This document shows, piece after piece, positions 11,268 to 20,924 of a DNA stretch of 64,000 bases (positions are counted from its first letter, which is position 1; every line of letters starts with the position of its first letter). Location: the NCBI RefSeq assembly GCF_017948265.1, contig NZ_CP072852.1:2480001-2544000 (forward strand), in the 5' to 3' direction. The position numbers and the translations under genes are program-made. The notes below the pieces were generated by a model. That model saw nothing but the letters and a program-made list of their open reading frames with translations, was not told where the DNA came from and ran no database searches. The stretch comes from Rhodoferax sp. PAMC 29310. Lineage in GTDB: Bacteria; Pseudomonadota; Gammaproteobacteria; Burkholderiales; Burkholderiaceae_C.

Positions 11268-11292
11268 GTATCAGCAAATGCAAGTAATGCAA
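11265..11292 (-). promoter_or_regulatory. Predicted sigma-70 promoter of the dcw operon
   Basis: On the minus strand TTGCAT (11287-11292) and TACAGT (11265-11270) are separated by 16 bases, giving a plausible -35/-10 pair about 80 bases upstream of the mraZ GTG. The -10 box touches the first of the four MraZ-type repeats. Confidence 0.5.
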
Positions 11293-11416
11293 GGACACTT
11301 GCAACAATTTTTCAATGAAATCAAGGACTTAGCTGTGACTCTGAAGGCAGAACGCTTTGAAAAAACGTTCTAAATTAAGCACTTAGGTCATCTTGTGCAA
11401 GTGATGCACGAACACA

Positions 11417-11432
11417 CCGGGTCGTGGCCCGG
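11417..11432 (-). terminator. Hairpin downstream of hslU (weak terminator candidate)
   Basis: CCGGG and CCCGG flank a six-base loop just after the hslU stop codon. No T tract follows on the transcribed strand, so a factor-independent terminator is not well supported. It may only be a processing or pausing structure. The rest of 11184-11440 holds the mraZ promoter/operator and no gene. Confidence 0.25.
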
Positions 11433-11440
11433 CGGTATAT

Positions 11441-12772
11441 TTACAAAATGTAACGAGATAGATCCTCATCCCGACTCAACTCACCCAATCGAGCATCCAC
11501 ATAAGCGGCGTCGACTTGAATGGTTTGCCCCGCCAATTGGGTCGCGTCAAAACTCACTTCGTCCAGCAAGCGCTCCATCACCGTTGACAGGCGTCGGGCG
11601 CCAATGTTTTCAGTTCGCTCATTGACATCAAAAGCAATGTGAGCCAAACGGGCGATACCCTCATCCAGAAACTCGATGGTGACGTTTTCGGTGGCCAGCA
11701 ACGCCTGGTACTGCTTGACCAACGAGACATGGGTTTGCGTGAGGATGGCAACGAAATCCTCCACAGACAAAGACTGCAGTTCCACACGAATCGGAAAACG
11801 CCCCTGCAGCTCAGGAATAAGGTCACTCGGCTTGCTCAAATGAAAAGCGCCAGAGGCAATGAACAAAATGTGGTCGGTTTTGACCGCCCCGTATTTGGTG
11901 GACACCGTGGTTCCCTCGACCAGTGGGAGCAAGTCGCGCTGAACACCTTGGCGCGACACCTCGGAGCCACTCCCCTCCGAACGCGAGGTGACTTTATCCA
12001 TCTCATCGATGAACACAATGCCGTTTTGCTCCAGCATGTGCAGGGCCTGAACCTTGATGTCTTCCTCGTTCACCAGTTTGGCGGCCTCTTCATCGACCAG
12101 AAGCTTCAAGGCCTCAGAGATTGTCAACTTCCGTGCCTGGCGCTTGGTATGCCCCATCTGACCAAACATGCCGCGCAACTGCTCGGTCATCTCTTCCATG
12201 CCGGCAGGGCCCATGATCTCCAGCGCCTGAGAAGGTTGGGCCAGGTCAATTTCAATCTCCTTGTCTGCCAACTGCCCTTCACGCAATTTCTTGCGAAAAG
12301 TCTGGCGCGCCGTGCTTTCAGGCTCCGAACCCGGGTTGACTCCGAATTCACCCCTGGGTTGTGGGACTAGGATGTCCAGCACACGCTCTTCCGCGGCATC
12401 TTCGGCCCGGGCGCGAACCTTGGCCATTTCAACAACCCGGGTCTGCTTCACCGCGATGTCGGCCAAGTCACGAATGATGGCATCCACATCCTTGCCCACA
12501 TAACCAACTTCCGTGAATTTGGTCGCCTCGACCTTGATAAACGGCGCATCCGCCAACCGGGCCAGACGACGGGCAATTTCGGTTTTACCGACCCCAGTTG
12601 GGCCAATCATGAGAATATTTTTGGGCGTGATCTCGGCGCGCAAGCCTGGCTCCACCTGCTGACGCCGCCAGCGATTGCGCAGTGCAATGGCGACCGCTCG
12701 TTTGGCCTGCTGCTGGCCAACAATGTAGCGGTCAAGTTCAATGACGATTTCTTGCGGAGTCATGGACGACAT
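11441..12772 (-). CDS. hslU: HslU, ATPase subunit of the HslVU protease
   Basis: An AAA+ unfoldase of 443 residues, exactly the usual length. It feeds substrates to the HslV peptidase in the cytoplasm. Walker A reads [15 protein letters not shown] near residue 56, Walker B is [10 protein letters not shown], and the inserted I domain lies between. The C-terminus [10 protein letters not shown] matches the tail that docks into HslV. It follows hslV by 63 bases. Confidence 0.97.
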   Translation of the reverse strand: MSSMTPQEIVIELDRYIVGQQQAKRAVAIALRNRWRRQQVEPGLRAEITPKNILMIGPTGVGKTEIARRLARLADAPFIKVEATKFTEVGYVGKDVDAIIRDLADIAVKQTRVVEMAKVRARAEDAAEERVLDILVPQPRGEFGVNPGSEPESTARQTFRKKLREGQLADKEIEIDLAQPSQALEIMGPAGMEEMTEQLRGMFGQMGHTKRQARKLTISEALKLLVDEEAAKLVNEEDIKVQALHMLEQNGIVFIDEMDKVTSRSEGSGSEVSRQGVQRDLLPLVEGTTVSTKYGAVKTDHILFIASGAFHLSKPSDLIPELQGRFPIRVELQSLSVEDFVAILTQTHVSLVKQYQALLATENVTIEFLDEGIARLAHIAFDVNERTENIGARRLSTVMERLLDEVSFDATQLAGQTIQVDAAYVDARLGELSRDEDLSRYIL

Positions 12773-12835
12773 AGGGTTACTCGAAAAATTGGGGATGGTG
12801 GCGCGAGGCCGATGGCAGGTTCGACAAGCGGGGGG

Positions 12836-13381
12836 TCACAGAGTTTCGATGGTGTGATTCATATTGGTATAGATACACAACTCCCCCGCGATCTCCAGTG
12901 ACTTCTTCACAATCTCTTGTGCCGATAGTTCGGTGTTATTCAACAGCGCGACTGCTGCGGCCTGCGCAAAGGCGCCGCCCGACCCAATCGTGACAATGCC
13001 GTTCTCAGGCTCCAGAACATCACCATTGCCCGTGATAATCAAGGAAGCCTCCTGGTCCGCCACAGCGAGCATGGCCTCCAAACGCCGCAACACCCGATCA
13101 GTGCGCCAATCCTTGGTCAACTCAATGGCCGCACGCACCAAGTGTCCCTGATGCTTTTCGAGCTTGGCCTCAAAGCGCTCAAACAGCGTAAACGCGTCGG
13201 CGGTTGCGCCGGCAAAGCCCGCCAACACCTTGCCGTGATAGAGCTTGCGGACCTTTCTGGCGGTTCCTTTGACAACGATATTACCCAGCGTAACTTGCCC
13301 ATCGCCGCCAATCGCTACCTGAACGCCTTGCGGGGTCATTCGACGAACGGAAATAATGGTGGTGCCGTGAAATTGTTCCAT
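12836..13381 (-). CDS. hslV: HslV, peptidase subunit of the HslVU protease
   Basis: A proteasome-beta-like threonine peptidase of 181 residues. The catalytic N-terminal threonine is predicted at Thr7, after a six-residue propeptide MEQFHG, since TTIISVRR matches the mature start of the family. [10 protein letters not shown] and [10 protein letters not shown] are conserved blocks. Start ATG at 13379-13381. Upstream partner of hslU and probably co-transcribed with it. Confidence 0.97.
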   Translation of the reverse strand: MEQFHGTTIISVRRMTPQGVQVAIGGDGQVTLGNIVVKGTARKVRKLYHGKVLAGFAGATADAFTLFERFEAKLEKHQGHLVRAAIELTKDWRTDRVLRRLEAMLAVADQEASLIITGNGDVLEPENGIVTIGSGGAFAQAAAVALLNNTELSAQEIVKKSLEIAGELCIYTNMNHTIETL

Positions 13382-13444
13382 GCTTGTTTTTAACTCAGGT
13401 TCGCTCCACCGGCTGAGCGGTCGAGGAAAATTCAGAAAACCGTG

Positions 13445-15181
13445 TTACCGATTGCGAAGAATGATGCGAGCGTGTTCGCTAATGCCGATGACATTGAAGA
13501 AGGCCGCCACTAGGCGAGGCACCTCGATAAAGCGAACTTCGTAACCGTCTGCGACTCGCCCAGACACCCAATTCAGAATACTACCCGCGGCCGAAAAATC
13601 CACCCGGATCAGGCGTGCGCAGGACACAACCAGGCAACCTTTCCCAGCGCCAGCTTCGAATTGACCCAGTGCCGCCATGGCGTCGCCGAGAACCTCACCT
13701 GACAACTCCAACTCTGCATTGGGCAACGCGTATAAGTCTGCCGACAGGGTCGGAAACTGATTGCCATCCGATGACTGACTGGGTGGTCGACGCTCCTGTG
13801 GGAGCGCTCCTTCGGCGGCGCCCAAATTCAGCCCCACGCGATTTAGAACATGCTCACACTGTGTCGTACGCCAGGGTGGCGGGGAGACTTCATAAGTGAC
13901 ACAGTAGTCTAGGGCTGCCAACTCAAAGTCATCCTGCTGAGCCATCAGCCGCATCAGGTTCAACCGAAGCTGCCACCAACACAAGCCAACGCCAGCGTCG
14001 CCTGATGGCGTTTTCGCACGCAAGATGGTCTGGAACGCCTCAACCCCATCGAACTTCAGTTTGACGGGCTGATCGCACCACTGAGAAAAAAGTGACGCCA
14101 GTTCGTCAGCAGCAGTGTCTGTGGCATTGGAAAACAGTCCCCAGTTAAATTGCCAAGGTATGGCAGCGGTCGCCAATTCGGCGCGCAACTCCACCAACGA
14201 ATCTACATTGAGATCCGCCGGGCAGACCCACGCGAACTGTTGCCCCGGACTCCCAACAGGCGACACAGGTGTTGCGGCATTGGGCTTCCCCAGCAACTCG
14301 GGCGTGGAGAACCAAGCGGGGGCAGACCGCCCATACCGCTGGGCGTACTCGATCGCCACCCGATCAAAACTGAACTCCTGCCCGGTGGCACGATAGAGGT
14401 CAAACAGCGCTGTGGCCCATATATCGGCCATGGAGGCTTGAACGTTGTCTGCCTGCAAAGCACCCAGCAGAGCTGCCTCAGCGCCAGCATCATCGCCGTT
14501 GGCAAAGCGGATGGCCGCTTCTTCAAGGTCAGGGTCCGCCAAGTCGTCCTTCAGTTCGACCGAAAACAAGTCAAAACTAGAGAAAACACTGCCGTCACTT
14601 GCGCCAGAGGCCCTGCCCACAGGGATGTGTTGACGATTGGCCATCAACTCCTCACCACCCGTGCGGGTCGGCTCAAAGTCTTGTTGTGGCACAACGAATG
14701 CAGGGCCACCATCGTCAGCTTGCGTCGGCGCAAACGTGCTGACAGCCCCACTGGGGGCTGAAGTGGTGACATTCGCTTGATCAGCGACGGGAGCGGGTTT
14801 GGCTGCGTCGGCAGGCCCATCCTGTTTACCCTTCCACCACTGTTTGGACATTTGCGCTTCGATTTCGTCGATCTTCTTGATCGTCATTGCGCGCTCGCCA
14901 TGATTGGCATTCAGACTGCTGTGAAAAAATGAGGGCCGACTGCCCAGGTCAGATGGCGCCACCGGCTCATTGCGACGCAATTTGCGCAGCACATCGAACT
15001 CACGCCGACGAACAAAGTCGTTTTGGCGCTTGCGCTCAATCATCTCCTTGAGAGCCGCCTTGCTGTAGCCTCCATCACTCTGCGCTTCCGGCGCGTCCAG
15101 CTCCGACCAATCCTTGGTCGGATTGCGGACGAACTTCGCCATCTTGGACAACAGGCCCGCGTTAGTTTCTTTTGGGATCAT
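13445..15181 (-). CDS. Uncharacterised protein with C-terminal STAS-like domain
   Basis: A 578-residue soluble protein with no membrane segment. The N-terminal part is polar and basic (an ERKRQNDFVRRREFDVLRK stretch), the middle is helical and tetratricopeptide-like, and the last 100 residues resemble a STAS domain, the fold of anti-sigma-factor antagonists (CLVVSCARLIRVDFSAAGSI). STAS proteins often act in partner-switching signalling, but no cognate kinase or sigma factor is seen here. The frame opens at a TTG at 15229 inside dksA; the ATG at 15179-15181, 37 bases after the dksA stop, is preferred. Its place between the dksA-type gene and hslV suggests a stress-response setting, which is inference. 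Confidence 0.75.
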   Translation of the reverse strand: MIPKETNAGLLSKMAKFVRNPTKDWSELDAPEAQSDGGYSKAALKEMIERKRQNDFVRRREFDVLRKLRRNEPVAPSDLGSRPSFFHSSLNANHGERAMTIKKIDEIEAQMSKQWWKGKQDGPADAAKPAPVADQANVTTSAPSGAVSTFAPTQADDGGPAFVVPQQDFEPTRTGGEELMANRQHIPVGRASGASDGSVFSSFDLFSVELKDDLADPDLEEAAIRFANGDDAGAEAALLGALQADNVQASMADIWATALFDLYRATGQEFSFDRVAIEYAQRYGRSAPAWFSTPELLGKPNAATPVSPVGSPGQQFAWVCPADLNVDSLVELRAELATAAIPWQFNWGLFSNATDTAADELASLFSQWCDQPVKLKFDGVEAFQTILRAKTPSGDAGVGLCWWQLRLNLMRLMAQQDDFELAALDYCVTYEVSPPPWRTTQCEHVLNRVGLNLGAAEGALPQERRPPSQSSDGNQFPTLSADLYALPNAELELSGEVLGDAMAALGQFEAGAGKGCLVVSCARLIRVDFSAAGSILNWVSGRVADGYEVRFIEVPRLVAAFFNVIGISEHARIILRNR

Positions 15182-15218
15182 GTGCCGGAGAGTTGATGAG
15201 ATATTTGGGAACGAATAC

Positions 15219-16373
15219 TCAATCTCCAAACATTTTCTGCTTCAATTCGCGGCGTTGCTGCGCCTCAAGAGACAGCGTCGCTGTGGGGCGGGCCAGGAGG
15301 CGGCCAATGCCAATCGGCTCACCCGTTTCATCGCAATAGCCATAATCGCCACCGTCAATTCGCACAATGGATTGCTCGATCTTTTTCAACAGCTTGCGTT
15401 CCCGGTCTCTCGTGCGCAACTCCAACGCATGCTCTTCTTCAATCGTGGCGCGGTCAGCAGGATCCGGCACCACCACGGTGTCTTCACGCAGATGCTCGGT
15501 TGTCTGCCCTGCGCTGCTCAAAATTTCCTGTTTGAGAATTGACAACTTGCGGCGGAAATAGGCCATCTGTGTGTCGTTCATGTACTCGTCATCCGACATG
15601 GCGATCATTTCCGCGTCGTTCAATTGGTCAACCGACTTGGTCTTCCAATTGTTGGCCAACTTGGGGTCTTTCTTGATCGCAGACGCCAGCGGCGGAATGA
15701 TCGGCTGAGGTGATGGATCCTGCGCAAAGCTAGCCTTGGCAGCCGTTGACGCTACGGACTGGGCCATGGAAGGAACGGTCAACTGAGCCAATCGCGACGA
15801 AGGTCGCCCCGAGCGCACAGGCACTGACTGATCTGAAGACGATGCAACGGGCTCGGCAACGGGCTTGCTGACCGCCGCCTTGCTCATGGTTCCGGAGGCA
15901 ACTGAGTGCGTCACTTTGGCTTTGGTTACGGCCACTTCTGGTTTGGCGGCTTTCACGATCGATGTTTTCACAGCTTCCTTTACTTGAACTTTGGCGGGCA
16001 ACTTTACAGAGCTGCTTGATTTGGATGTGGCCTTTGCCTCGGCCGCTGGGCGGTCAGACGTTGGCTTGATTTTTTTGACCTTGGGTGAAGCCTTGGTGAA
16101 CGCAGCGGACTCAACCGGGCGTTTGACGGGCACTGGCGCAGCCAATTTAGCCTTGGACTGCGGCTTGGTTGGCGTCTTGGTCGCCAATGGCAACACCTTT
16201 TCGACCCCTTTGATGGGTCCAGATTGCACTTTCACTACTTGCCTCCTCGCAGGTTTTGCCGGTGCGTCTTTGACTTTGCCAGTCGCAGCCTGTGCGCCCG
16301 CTTTTGCGGGTCTCACAGTGGCTGCATCTGCTCCCCCCGAGAGCTTTCGACGCTCCTTGGCGGGGGATTTCAT
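15219..16373 (-). CDS. dksA: DksA-family RNA polymerase-binding regulator with long basic N-terminal tail and degenerate zinc finger
   Basis: The last 150 or so residues are a DksA domain: a coiled-coil region with the tip motif DPADRA (family DxxDxA), then YGYCDETGEPIGIGRL and RPTATLSLEAQ. Classical DksA has four zinc cysteines; here only one remains and the others are Thr, Ser and Ala, so the zinc site is lost. DksA acts with ppGpp in the RNA polymerase secondary channel. The first 230 or so residues are Lys/Ala/Pro/Ser-rich and low-complexity, like a histone-H1 tail, an unusual extension. ATG at 16371-16373 is preferred over an upstream alternative at 16433. Total about 384 residues against about 150 in E. 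coli. Confidence 0.88.
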   Translation of the reverse strand: MKSPAKERRKLSGGADAATVRPAKAGAQAATGKVKDAPAKPARRQVVKVQSGPIKGVEKVLPLATKTPTKPQSKAKLAAPVPVKRPVESAAFTKASPKVKKIKPTSDRPAAEAKATSKSSSSVKLPAKVQVKEAVKTSIVKAAKPEVAVTKAKVTHSVASGTMSKAAVSKPVAEPVASSSDQSVPVRSGRPSSRLAQLTVPSMAQSVASTAAKASFAQDPSPQPIIPPLASAIKKDPKLANNWKTKSVDQLNDAEMIAMSDDEYMNDTQMAYFRRKLSILKQEILSSAGQTTEHLREDTVVVPDPADRATIEEEHALELRTRDRERKLLKKIEQSIVRIDGGDYGYCDETGEPIGIGRLLARPTATLSLEAQQRRELKQKMFGD

Positions 16374-16466
16374 TCGCGGGCGAGTGTACCGCTTTCGACA
16401 CCGGAAAACCAAAAAGTTGCAAAAGCGAGACAAACATCGTCATGCATCCCTATCGAGAGGAGTGAA

Positions 16467-17516
16467 TCAAACCAGGCTTTGCTCCATGCCTTGCAGGAAA
16501 ATATCTTTGGGCAAGTCAATCCCAATAAACACCATCTTGCTGCACCGCTGCTCACCATCGGCCCATGCTGGCCCGAGGTCACTACCCATGAGCTGGTGAA
16601 CCCCCTGGAAAATGACCTTGCGGTCAGTGCCCTTCATATAGAGCACGCCTTTGTAACGCAGCATCCGGGGTCCATAGATATTGACAATCGCGCCCAGAAA
16701 ATCCTCCAGCTTGGCGGGGTCAAAAGCACGATCTGACTTGAATACAAAGCTTTTGACGTCGTCGTCGTGATGGTGATGGTGACCGCTTTCATGCTGATGG
16801 GAGGGGTGGTCGCAGGCCTCGCCGTGCTCGTGGTCATGTCCGGCGTGGTCGTGTTCTTCGTCCTTAAGGAAGTCCGGATCGATATCCAACTTCGCATTCA
16901 GGTTGAAGCCACGCAGGTCAAACACCTCTGACAAAGCCACTTCGCCAAAATGCACTGCTTTTTGCGGCGCGCGCGGGTTCATGTGCTTGAGCCGATGCGT
17001 CAGGGCGTCGACTTCGTCTTTGCTCACCAAATCCGTCTTACTGATGAAGATTTGGTCGGCAAAACCCACCTGACGCCTTGCTTCCTGGCGATCGTTCAGT
17101 TGGGTGGTCGCATGTTTGGCGTCTACCAGAGTCAGGATGGAGTCCAGCAGGTAGCTCTCGGCAATTTCTTCATCCATGAAAAAGGTCTGAGCCACCGGGC
17201 CGGGGTCGGCCACACCGGTGGTTTCGATCACCACGCGCTCAAAATCAAGCTCGCCTTTGCGCTTTTTCTCAGCCAGATCGCGCAGGGTATTGCGCAGGTC
17301 TTCGCGAATGGTGCAGCAAATGCAGCCATTGCTCATTTGAATGATCTGCTCCTGAGTGTCGGACACAAGGATGTCACTGTCAATATTTTCTTCGCCGAAC
17401 TCGTTCTCGATGACGGCGATTTTCTGACCGTGGGCCTCGCTCAGCACGCGCTTGAGCAGGGTGGTTTTGCCCGAGCCCAAAAAGCCCGTCAGGATGGTTA
17501 CAGGTATAAGACTCAT
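16467..17516 (-). CDS. COG0523 (CobW/ZNG1-type) G3E GTPase, putative zinc metallochaperone
   Basis: A G3E-family GTPase of about 349 residues. Walker A is GFLGSGKTTLL at the N-terminus, and the family metal motif CxCC is present as NGCICC. Near the middle is a His/Asp-rich stretch (HDHAGHDHEHGE and a later HHHHHDDD), typical of metal-binding loops. A CobW C-terminal domain follows. Family members deliver zinc or other metals to client enzymes. The ATG at 17514-17516 is preferred over an upstream start because the P-loop then lies near the N-terminus. Its position directly upstream of a zinc-finger-less DksA is suggestive. Confidence 0.92.
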   Translation of the reverse strand: MSLIPVTILTGFLGSGKTTLLKRVLSEAHGQKIAVIENEFGEENIDSDILVSDTQEQIIQMSNGCICCTIREDLRNTLRDLAEKKRKGELDFERVVIETTGVADPGPVAQTFFMDEEIAESYLLDSILTLVDAKHATTQLNDRQEARRQVGFADQIFISKTDLVSKDEVDALTHRLKHMNPRAPQKAVHFGEVALSEVFDLRGFNLNAKLDIDPDFLKDEEHDHAGHDHEHGEACDHPSHQHESGHHHHHDDDVKSFVFKSDRAFDPAKLEDFLGAIVNIYGPRMLRYKGVLYMKGTDRKVIFQGVHQLMGSDLGPAWADGEQRCSKMVFIGIDLPKDIFLQGMEQSLV

Positions 17517-17636
17517 CACTTTTCTCAATCGGTTGCCATGGTGATGGAGCATCACACTCGGACTGTTGACCGGTGATCTGCCCCGCTGGGATCCGGAACT
17601 TGGAAGCCGGGAGTGTACTGGTCAATGGCCGACAGC

Positions 17637-18818
17637 TCACTTACGCATGACAACAAGCCCTTTCAGGTATTCCCCTTCCGGAAACTCAATGGTCATGGGG
17701 TGATCGGGCGCACCGCCCATGCGCTCGGTGATGTACCCATCCACGGAGGCGTCAATGCCTGCTGAGGCAACAATTTTGTGAAACAAATCCGCGCTGATGC
17801 CCCCTGAGCAAGAGTAAGTAAACAGCACCCCGCCCGGTTCCAGCAGCTTGAAGGCCAGGCGATTGATGTCTTTGTAAGCCCGCGCAGCGCGCTCGGCATG
17901 GGTCACCGTCGGCGCAAACTTGGGCGGGTCCAGCACGATGGCATCAAAGGTGCGCCCTTCAGCGACAAACTGGCGCAAGGAAGCGTTGACATCCGCATCC
18001 ATAAAAGTCGCCCGGCTGGCGTCAAAGCCGTTCAAGGCCACGTTGGCCGCCGCTTTCTCAATGGCCGGGCCCGACGAGTCGATGGACGTGACGTGGGCAG
18101 CGCCACCGGTCAGGGCCGCCACGGTGAAGCCGCCGGTGTAGCAGTAGCAATTCAAAACACGCTGGAAGTTCAGTCGCTTGGCGTACTGGGCAAAACGCTG
18201 GCGGCTGTCACGCTGATCCAGGTAAAAGCCGGTTTTATGCCCGGTGGCGATGTTGACGGCCAAGCGCCAGTCATGCTCATGCAGCACCAAATCCAGTGGG
18301 CCCTCCCCTCGCAACCAACCCGTAACTTCAGGCAAACCTTCCAGCGCGCGACCACTGGCGTCTGAGCGCTCATACAGGCGGGACAGTCCGGTGGCAGCCA
18401 ACAAGGCATCGACCAACACGTCTTTCCAGCGCTCGGCGCCGCAGGACAAAAACTGGGCGACCAGCGTGTCGCCGTAACGGTCGACGATCACGCCCGGCAA
18501 GCCATCTGACTCGCCGTGTACCAGACGCATACTGTCACTATGGATATCAAACCGACCTCTAGCGCTCACAGAGGCTGCGACAGTAGCTATCAAAAACGAA
18601 GTATCAATTGGCCTGGTCTCGTTAAAACTCCAGACCCGAGCCCGTATCTTGGACGTGGGACTGAAGGCAGCCCAGCCCAGGAACTGACCGTCGGCCGATT
18701 CAACTCGCACCGTTTCACCCGATTCGGCACTGCCATTGGCAATGGCGGACTCAAAAATCCAGGGGTGGCGGCGCAAAAGAGAGCGCTCTTTGCCGGCTCT
18801 TAAACGAATAATTTTCAT
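17637..18818 (-). CDS. rlmI: RlmI-type 23S rRNA (cytosine-C5)-methyltransferase
   Basis: About 393 residues, the same as E. coli RlmI, which methylates C1962 of 23S rRNA. An N-terminal PUA domain (LRAGKERSLLRRHPWIF) is followed by a Rossmann methyltransferase domain: NCYCYTGGFTVAA (SAM loop), DSSGPAIEKA, and VLDPPKF (catalytic motif IV). ATG at 18816-18818 is chosen because MKIIRLRAG is the family start; the frame extends upstream to 18851. Residues about 73-90, in the linker between the domains, are encoded by copy D of the 54-bp repeat. Confidence 0.9.
   Translation of the reverse strand: MKIIRLRAGKERSLLRRHPWIFESAIANGSAESGETVRVESADGQFLGWAAFSPTSKIRARVWSFNETRPIDTSFLIATVAASVSARGRFDIHSDSMRLVHGESDGLPGVIVDRYGDTLVAQFLSCGAERWKDVLVDALLAATGLSRLYERSDASGRALEGLPEVTGWLRGEGPLDLVLHEHDWRLAVNIATGHKTGFYLDQRDSRQRFAQYAKRLNFQRVLNCYCYTGGFTVAALTGGAAHVTSIDSSGPAIEKAAANVALNGFDASRATFMDADVNASLRQFVAEGRTFDAIVLDPPKFAPTVTHAERAARAYKDINRLAFKLLEPGGVLFTYSCSGGISADLFHKIVASAGIDASVDGYITERMGGAPDHPMTIEFPEGEYLKGLVVMRK
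18549..18602 (-). repeat. 54-bp palindromic repeat, copy D (inside rlmI)
   Basis: Minus orientation, sense to the gene. Contains TTGATAGCTACTG, then CGC, then AGCGCTAGAGG. About 20 of 31 right-block bases equal intergenic copy B. Encodes about residues 73-90 of the methyltransferase. Confidence 0.8.
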
Positions 18819-18875
18819 GGGCCGATTGTGACGCCTGACCACCCCCACCAAGTTCGATCAGGTCAAACTTTGGAC

Positions 18876-19187
18876 TCAATAGGTGATGGCCATGTTCGGC
18901 ACATCCACCTGAATCATGGGCTTGCCCAAAGCGGCGTGAACGGCCTGCGTGAAATTGGCCGCCCAGGCCGCATCGGACAACAATGAGGCACCTGCCGCCT
19001 GGGTGACGACCAACACTTTGTCGGCGGTCAAGACCTTGCCACTGGCACGCAGCGGCTCGCAGTCCAGTTCAGTGAACTGGCCGTCTAGCCATTGCCGGGC
19101 CGCCTCCGACGCCATCGGCGCCGCCTCATTGACGTTGAATGTGAACTCCACCCCTTTGTCCAATAGGACGCGTACTTGAGAGCGCAT
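18876..19187 (-). CDS. Conserved small protein of unknown function
   Basis: A 103-residue soluble protein with alternating strands and helices and no signal peptide or membrane segment. I recognise no family. It has its own ATG at 19185-19187, preceded by an AAAGGAGAG ribosome binding site, which supports real translation. It lies between xerC and the rlmI-type gene on the same strand. Confidence 0.65.
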   Translation of the reverse strand: MRSQVRVLLDKGVEFTFNVNEAAPMASEAARQWLDGQFTELDCEPLRASGKVLTADKVLVVTQAAGASLLSDAAWAANFTQAVHAALGKPMIQVDVPNMAITY

Positions 19188-19224
19188 GGCCTCTCCTTTT
19201 TGTATTGAAGGTCGCTAGTTTGCC

Positions 19225-20202
19225 TTAGTCTGCGTCCTTGCCCTTGATCTTGGCGCGCGGGTGAGCGGCGTCGTAGGCCTTGGCCAGGTGCTGAAAGTCC
19301 AGTCGGGTGTAGACCTGCGTGGTGCTGATATTGGCATGGCCCAGCAATTCCTGAACCGCCCTCAAGTCGCCGCTGGACTGCAGTAAATGGCTGGCAAAGG
19401 AGTGGCGCAGCATGTGGGGATGCACCGGGGTGGCCAAGCCGGCCTGCTGGCTGCGCTGCTTCAAGCGCAGCCAGATCGACTGCGCACTCAGGCGAGTGCC
19501 GTTGCGGCCAATGAACAGAGCCGCTTGTGAGTCGAAGGCGTGAGCCGGATCGCGCACCGCCAGCCAACGCTGTAAAGCCTCGCTGGCCTTCGCTCCGACC
19601 GGTACGGTGCGCCGCTTGCCGCCTTTGCCCAGCACATGGGCCTCGCCCGCCTGCCCATCCACCCAGCCACGTGCACTCGTTGACGCATGAACATCCAGCC
19701 CGGTGAGCTCGCCCACCCGCAGACCGCCGCCATACAACAACTCCACCAGCGCCGCGTCGCGCGCCTCCAGCCAAGGGCCCTGGTCTTTGCCCTCAAAACT
19801 GGCGAGTTGAACCGAGTCGTCCACGCTCAGGGCCTTGGGCAAGGGTTTACCGGCTTTGGGGGCGCGCACGTCTTGCACTGGATTGCTGGCCACCAAGCCC
19901 TCGCGGCCAAGCCAGGTGTAAAAACCCCGCCAGCCCGACAAAATCAGGGCAATGCCACGGCCACTGCGTCCGCCACCGTGCATGCTGGCCACCCAGCGAC
20001 GGATGTGGTGGTTTTGAACCTGGATCAACTCGACTGGCACTTGCGCGGCAAAGTCGCTCAACTTGGTTAAATCCAGCGCGTACAAAGTAACAGTGCGGTC
20101 CGCCAGCCGCTTTTCGACGCGCACATGCTCCAAATAGCGCTCAACCAGCGGACTCAGCGCGCCGGGCGCTGGCGTGTCGGCGGTCTCACGGGCTTGAGCC
20201 AT
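19225..20202 (-). CDS. xerC: XerC, site-specific tyrosine recombinase
   Basis: Resolves chromosome dimers at dif together with XerD. The N-terminal SAM-like DNA-binding domain covers about residues 20-100. Catalytic residues are visible: Arg in GGGLRVGELTG, the HMLRHSFASHLL block (His and Arg), His in LLGHANISTTQ, and the nucleophile Tyr in QVYTRLD. ATG at 20200-20202 (325 residues) is preferred over a TTG five codons upstream. XerC rather than XerD is assigned from the dapF-DUF484-xerC order. Confidence 0.93.
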   Translation of the reverse strand: MAQARETADTPAPGALSPLVERYLEHVRVEKRLADRTVTLYALDLTKLSDFAAQVPVELIQVQNHHIRRWVASMHGGGRSGRGIALILSGWRGFYTWLGREGLVASNPVQDVRAPKAGKPLPKALSVDDSVQLASFEGKDQGPWLEARDAALVELLYGGGLRVGELTGLDVHASTSARGWVDGQAGEAHVLGKGGKRRTVPVGAKASEALQRWLAVRDPAHAFDSQAALFIGRNGTRLSAQSIWLRLKQRSQQAGLATPVHPHMLRHSFASHLLQSSGDLRAVQELLGHANISTTQVYTRLDFQHLAKAYDAAHPRAKIKGKDAD

Positions 20203-20237
20203 GGATTGATGCGTCAATCAAGCCCGAGCCGCAATCC

Positions 20238-20924
20238 TCAACGCAGGCGCGTCAGGGCGGCACTAGCCAACTCGGCGATGCGCTCCAAAAAGTCCGTGCC
20301 CATGGAGCTGGCAAAGCGCTGTGCATCAGGTGAAGCCAACACCAGCATGCCAAAAGCCGGGGTGGCCGAGCCAATCAGCCCGGCCCGCAGCGGCAGAATG
20401 GCCAGAGAGACGGCCAGGTGAGGCTCGGGCAGCCAGCTCACCGCCTCAAAACCGCTGTTCACGCCGCAAAACGGCTCCATCAATGAGGAGGCAAACAGCT
20501 TGGCGTCGTCGCTCACCCCCTGCGTGAAGTCGGCATGGGCGAACTGCGGCGCCACATCCCAGACCTTGATGCCTACTTGCGGCATCGAGAACTGGTCTTG
20601 AATTTCTGCAGCGATCTGTGCGGGCAGTGCCAGCACGTCGTTTGATGAGAACAAGGTGCGCGCCCAGCGCAACAGCTTGTCCGACAGGATCACGTTCTCG
20701 TTGCCATTGCGGATCATGTCCATGATTCGGTGCTCCAGGCCCTTGATCTTGTCGCGCAGCATCTGCGCCTGACGCTCCTGAAGGCTCACAGCGCGGTTGC
20801 TGTGGGGGCTGTTCAGGTGAACGGCGGCCAACAGTTCGGCATGGCGCTCAAAAAAGTCAGGGGTGTTGGCCAGGTAGTTGGCGATGTCGTCTTCGGTGAT
20901 GGGGTTGGTCAAAGTAGTGGTCAT
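20238..20924 (-). CDS. DUF484 family protein (GAF-like)
   Basis: 228 residues. The N-terminal signature [20 protein letters not shown] is diagnostic of DUF484, which has a helical segment followed by a GAF-like domain. Its biochemical role is unknown. In many proteobacteria it sits between dapF and xerC, exactly as here. The ATG overlaps the dapF stop by four bases, so the two are probably co-translated. Confidence 0.92.
   Translation of the reverse strand: MTTTLTNPITEDDIANYLANTPDFFERHAELLAAVHLNSPHSNRAVSLQERQAQMLRDKIKGLEHRIMDMIRNGNENVILSDKLLRWARTLFSSNDVLALPAQIAAEIQDQFSMPQVGIKVWDVAPQFAHADFTQGVSDDAKLFASSLMEPFCGVNSGFEAVSWLPEPHLAVSLAILPLRAGLIGSATPAFGMLVLASPDAQRFASSMGTDFLERIAELASAALTRLR

Noticed and set aside
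16755..16860. His/Asp codon-rich stretch in the COG0523 gene as a tandem DNA repeat
   Set aside because: Codon repetition of HDH-type metal-binding residues, common in this family; no exact DNA unit repeats.
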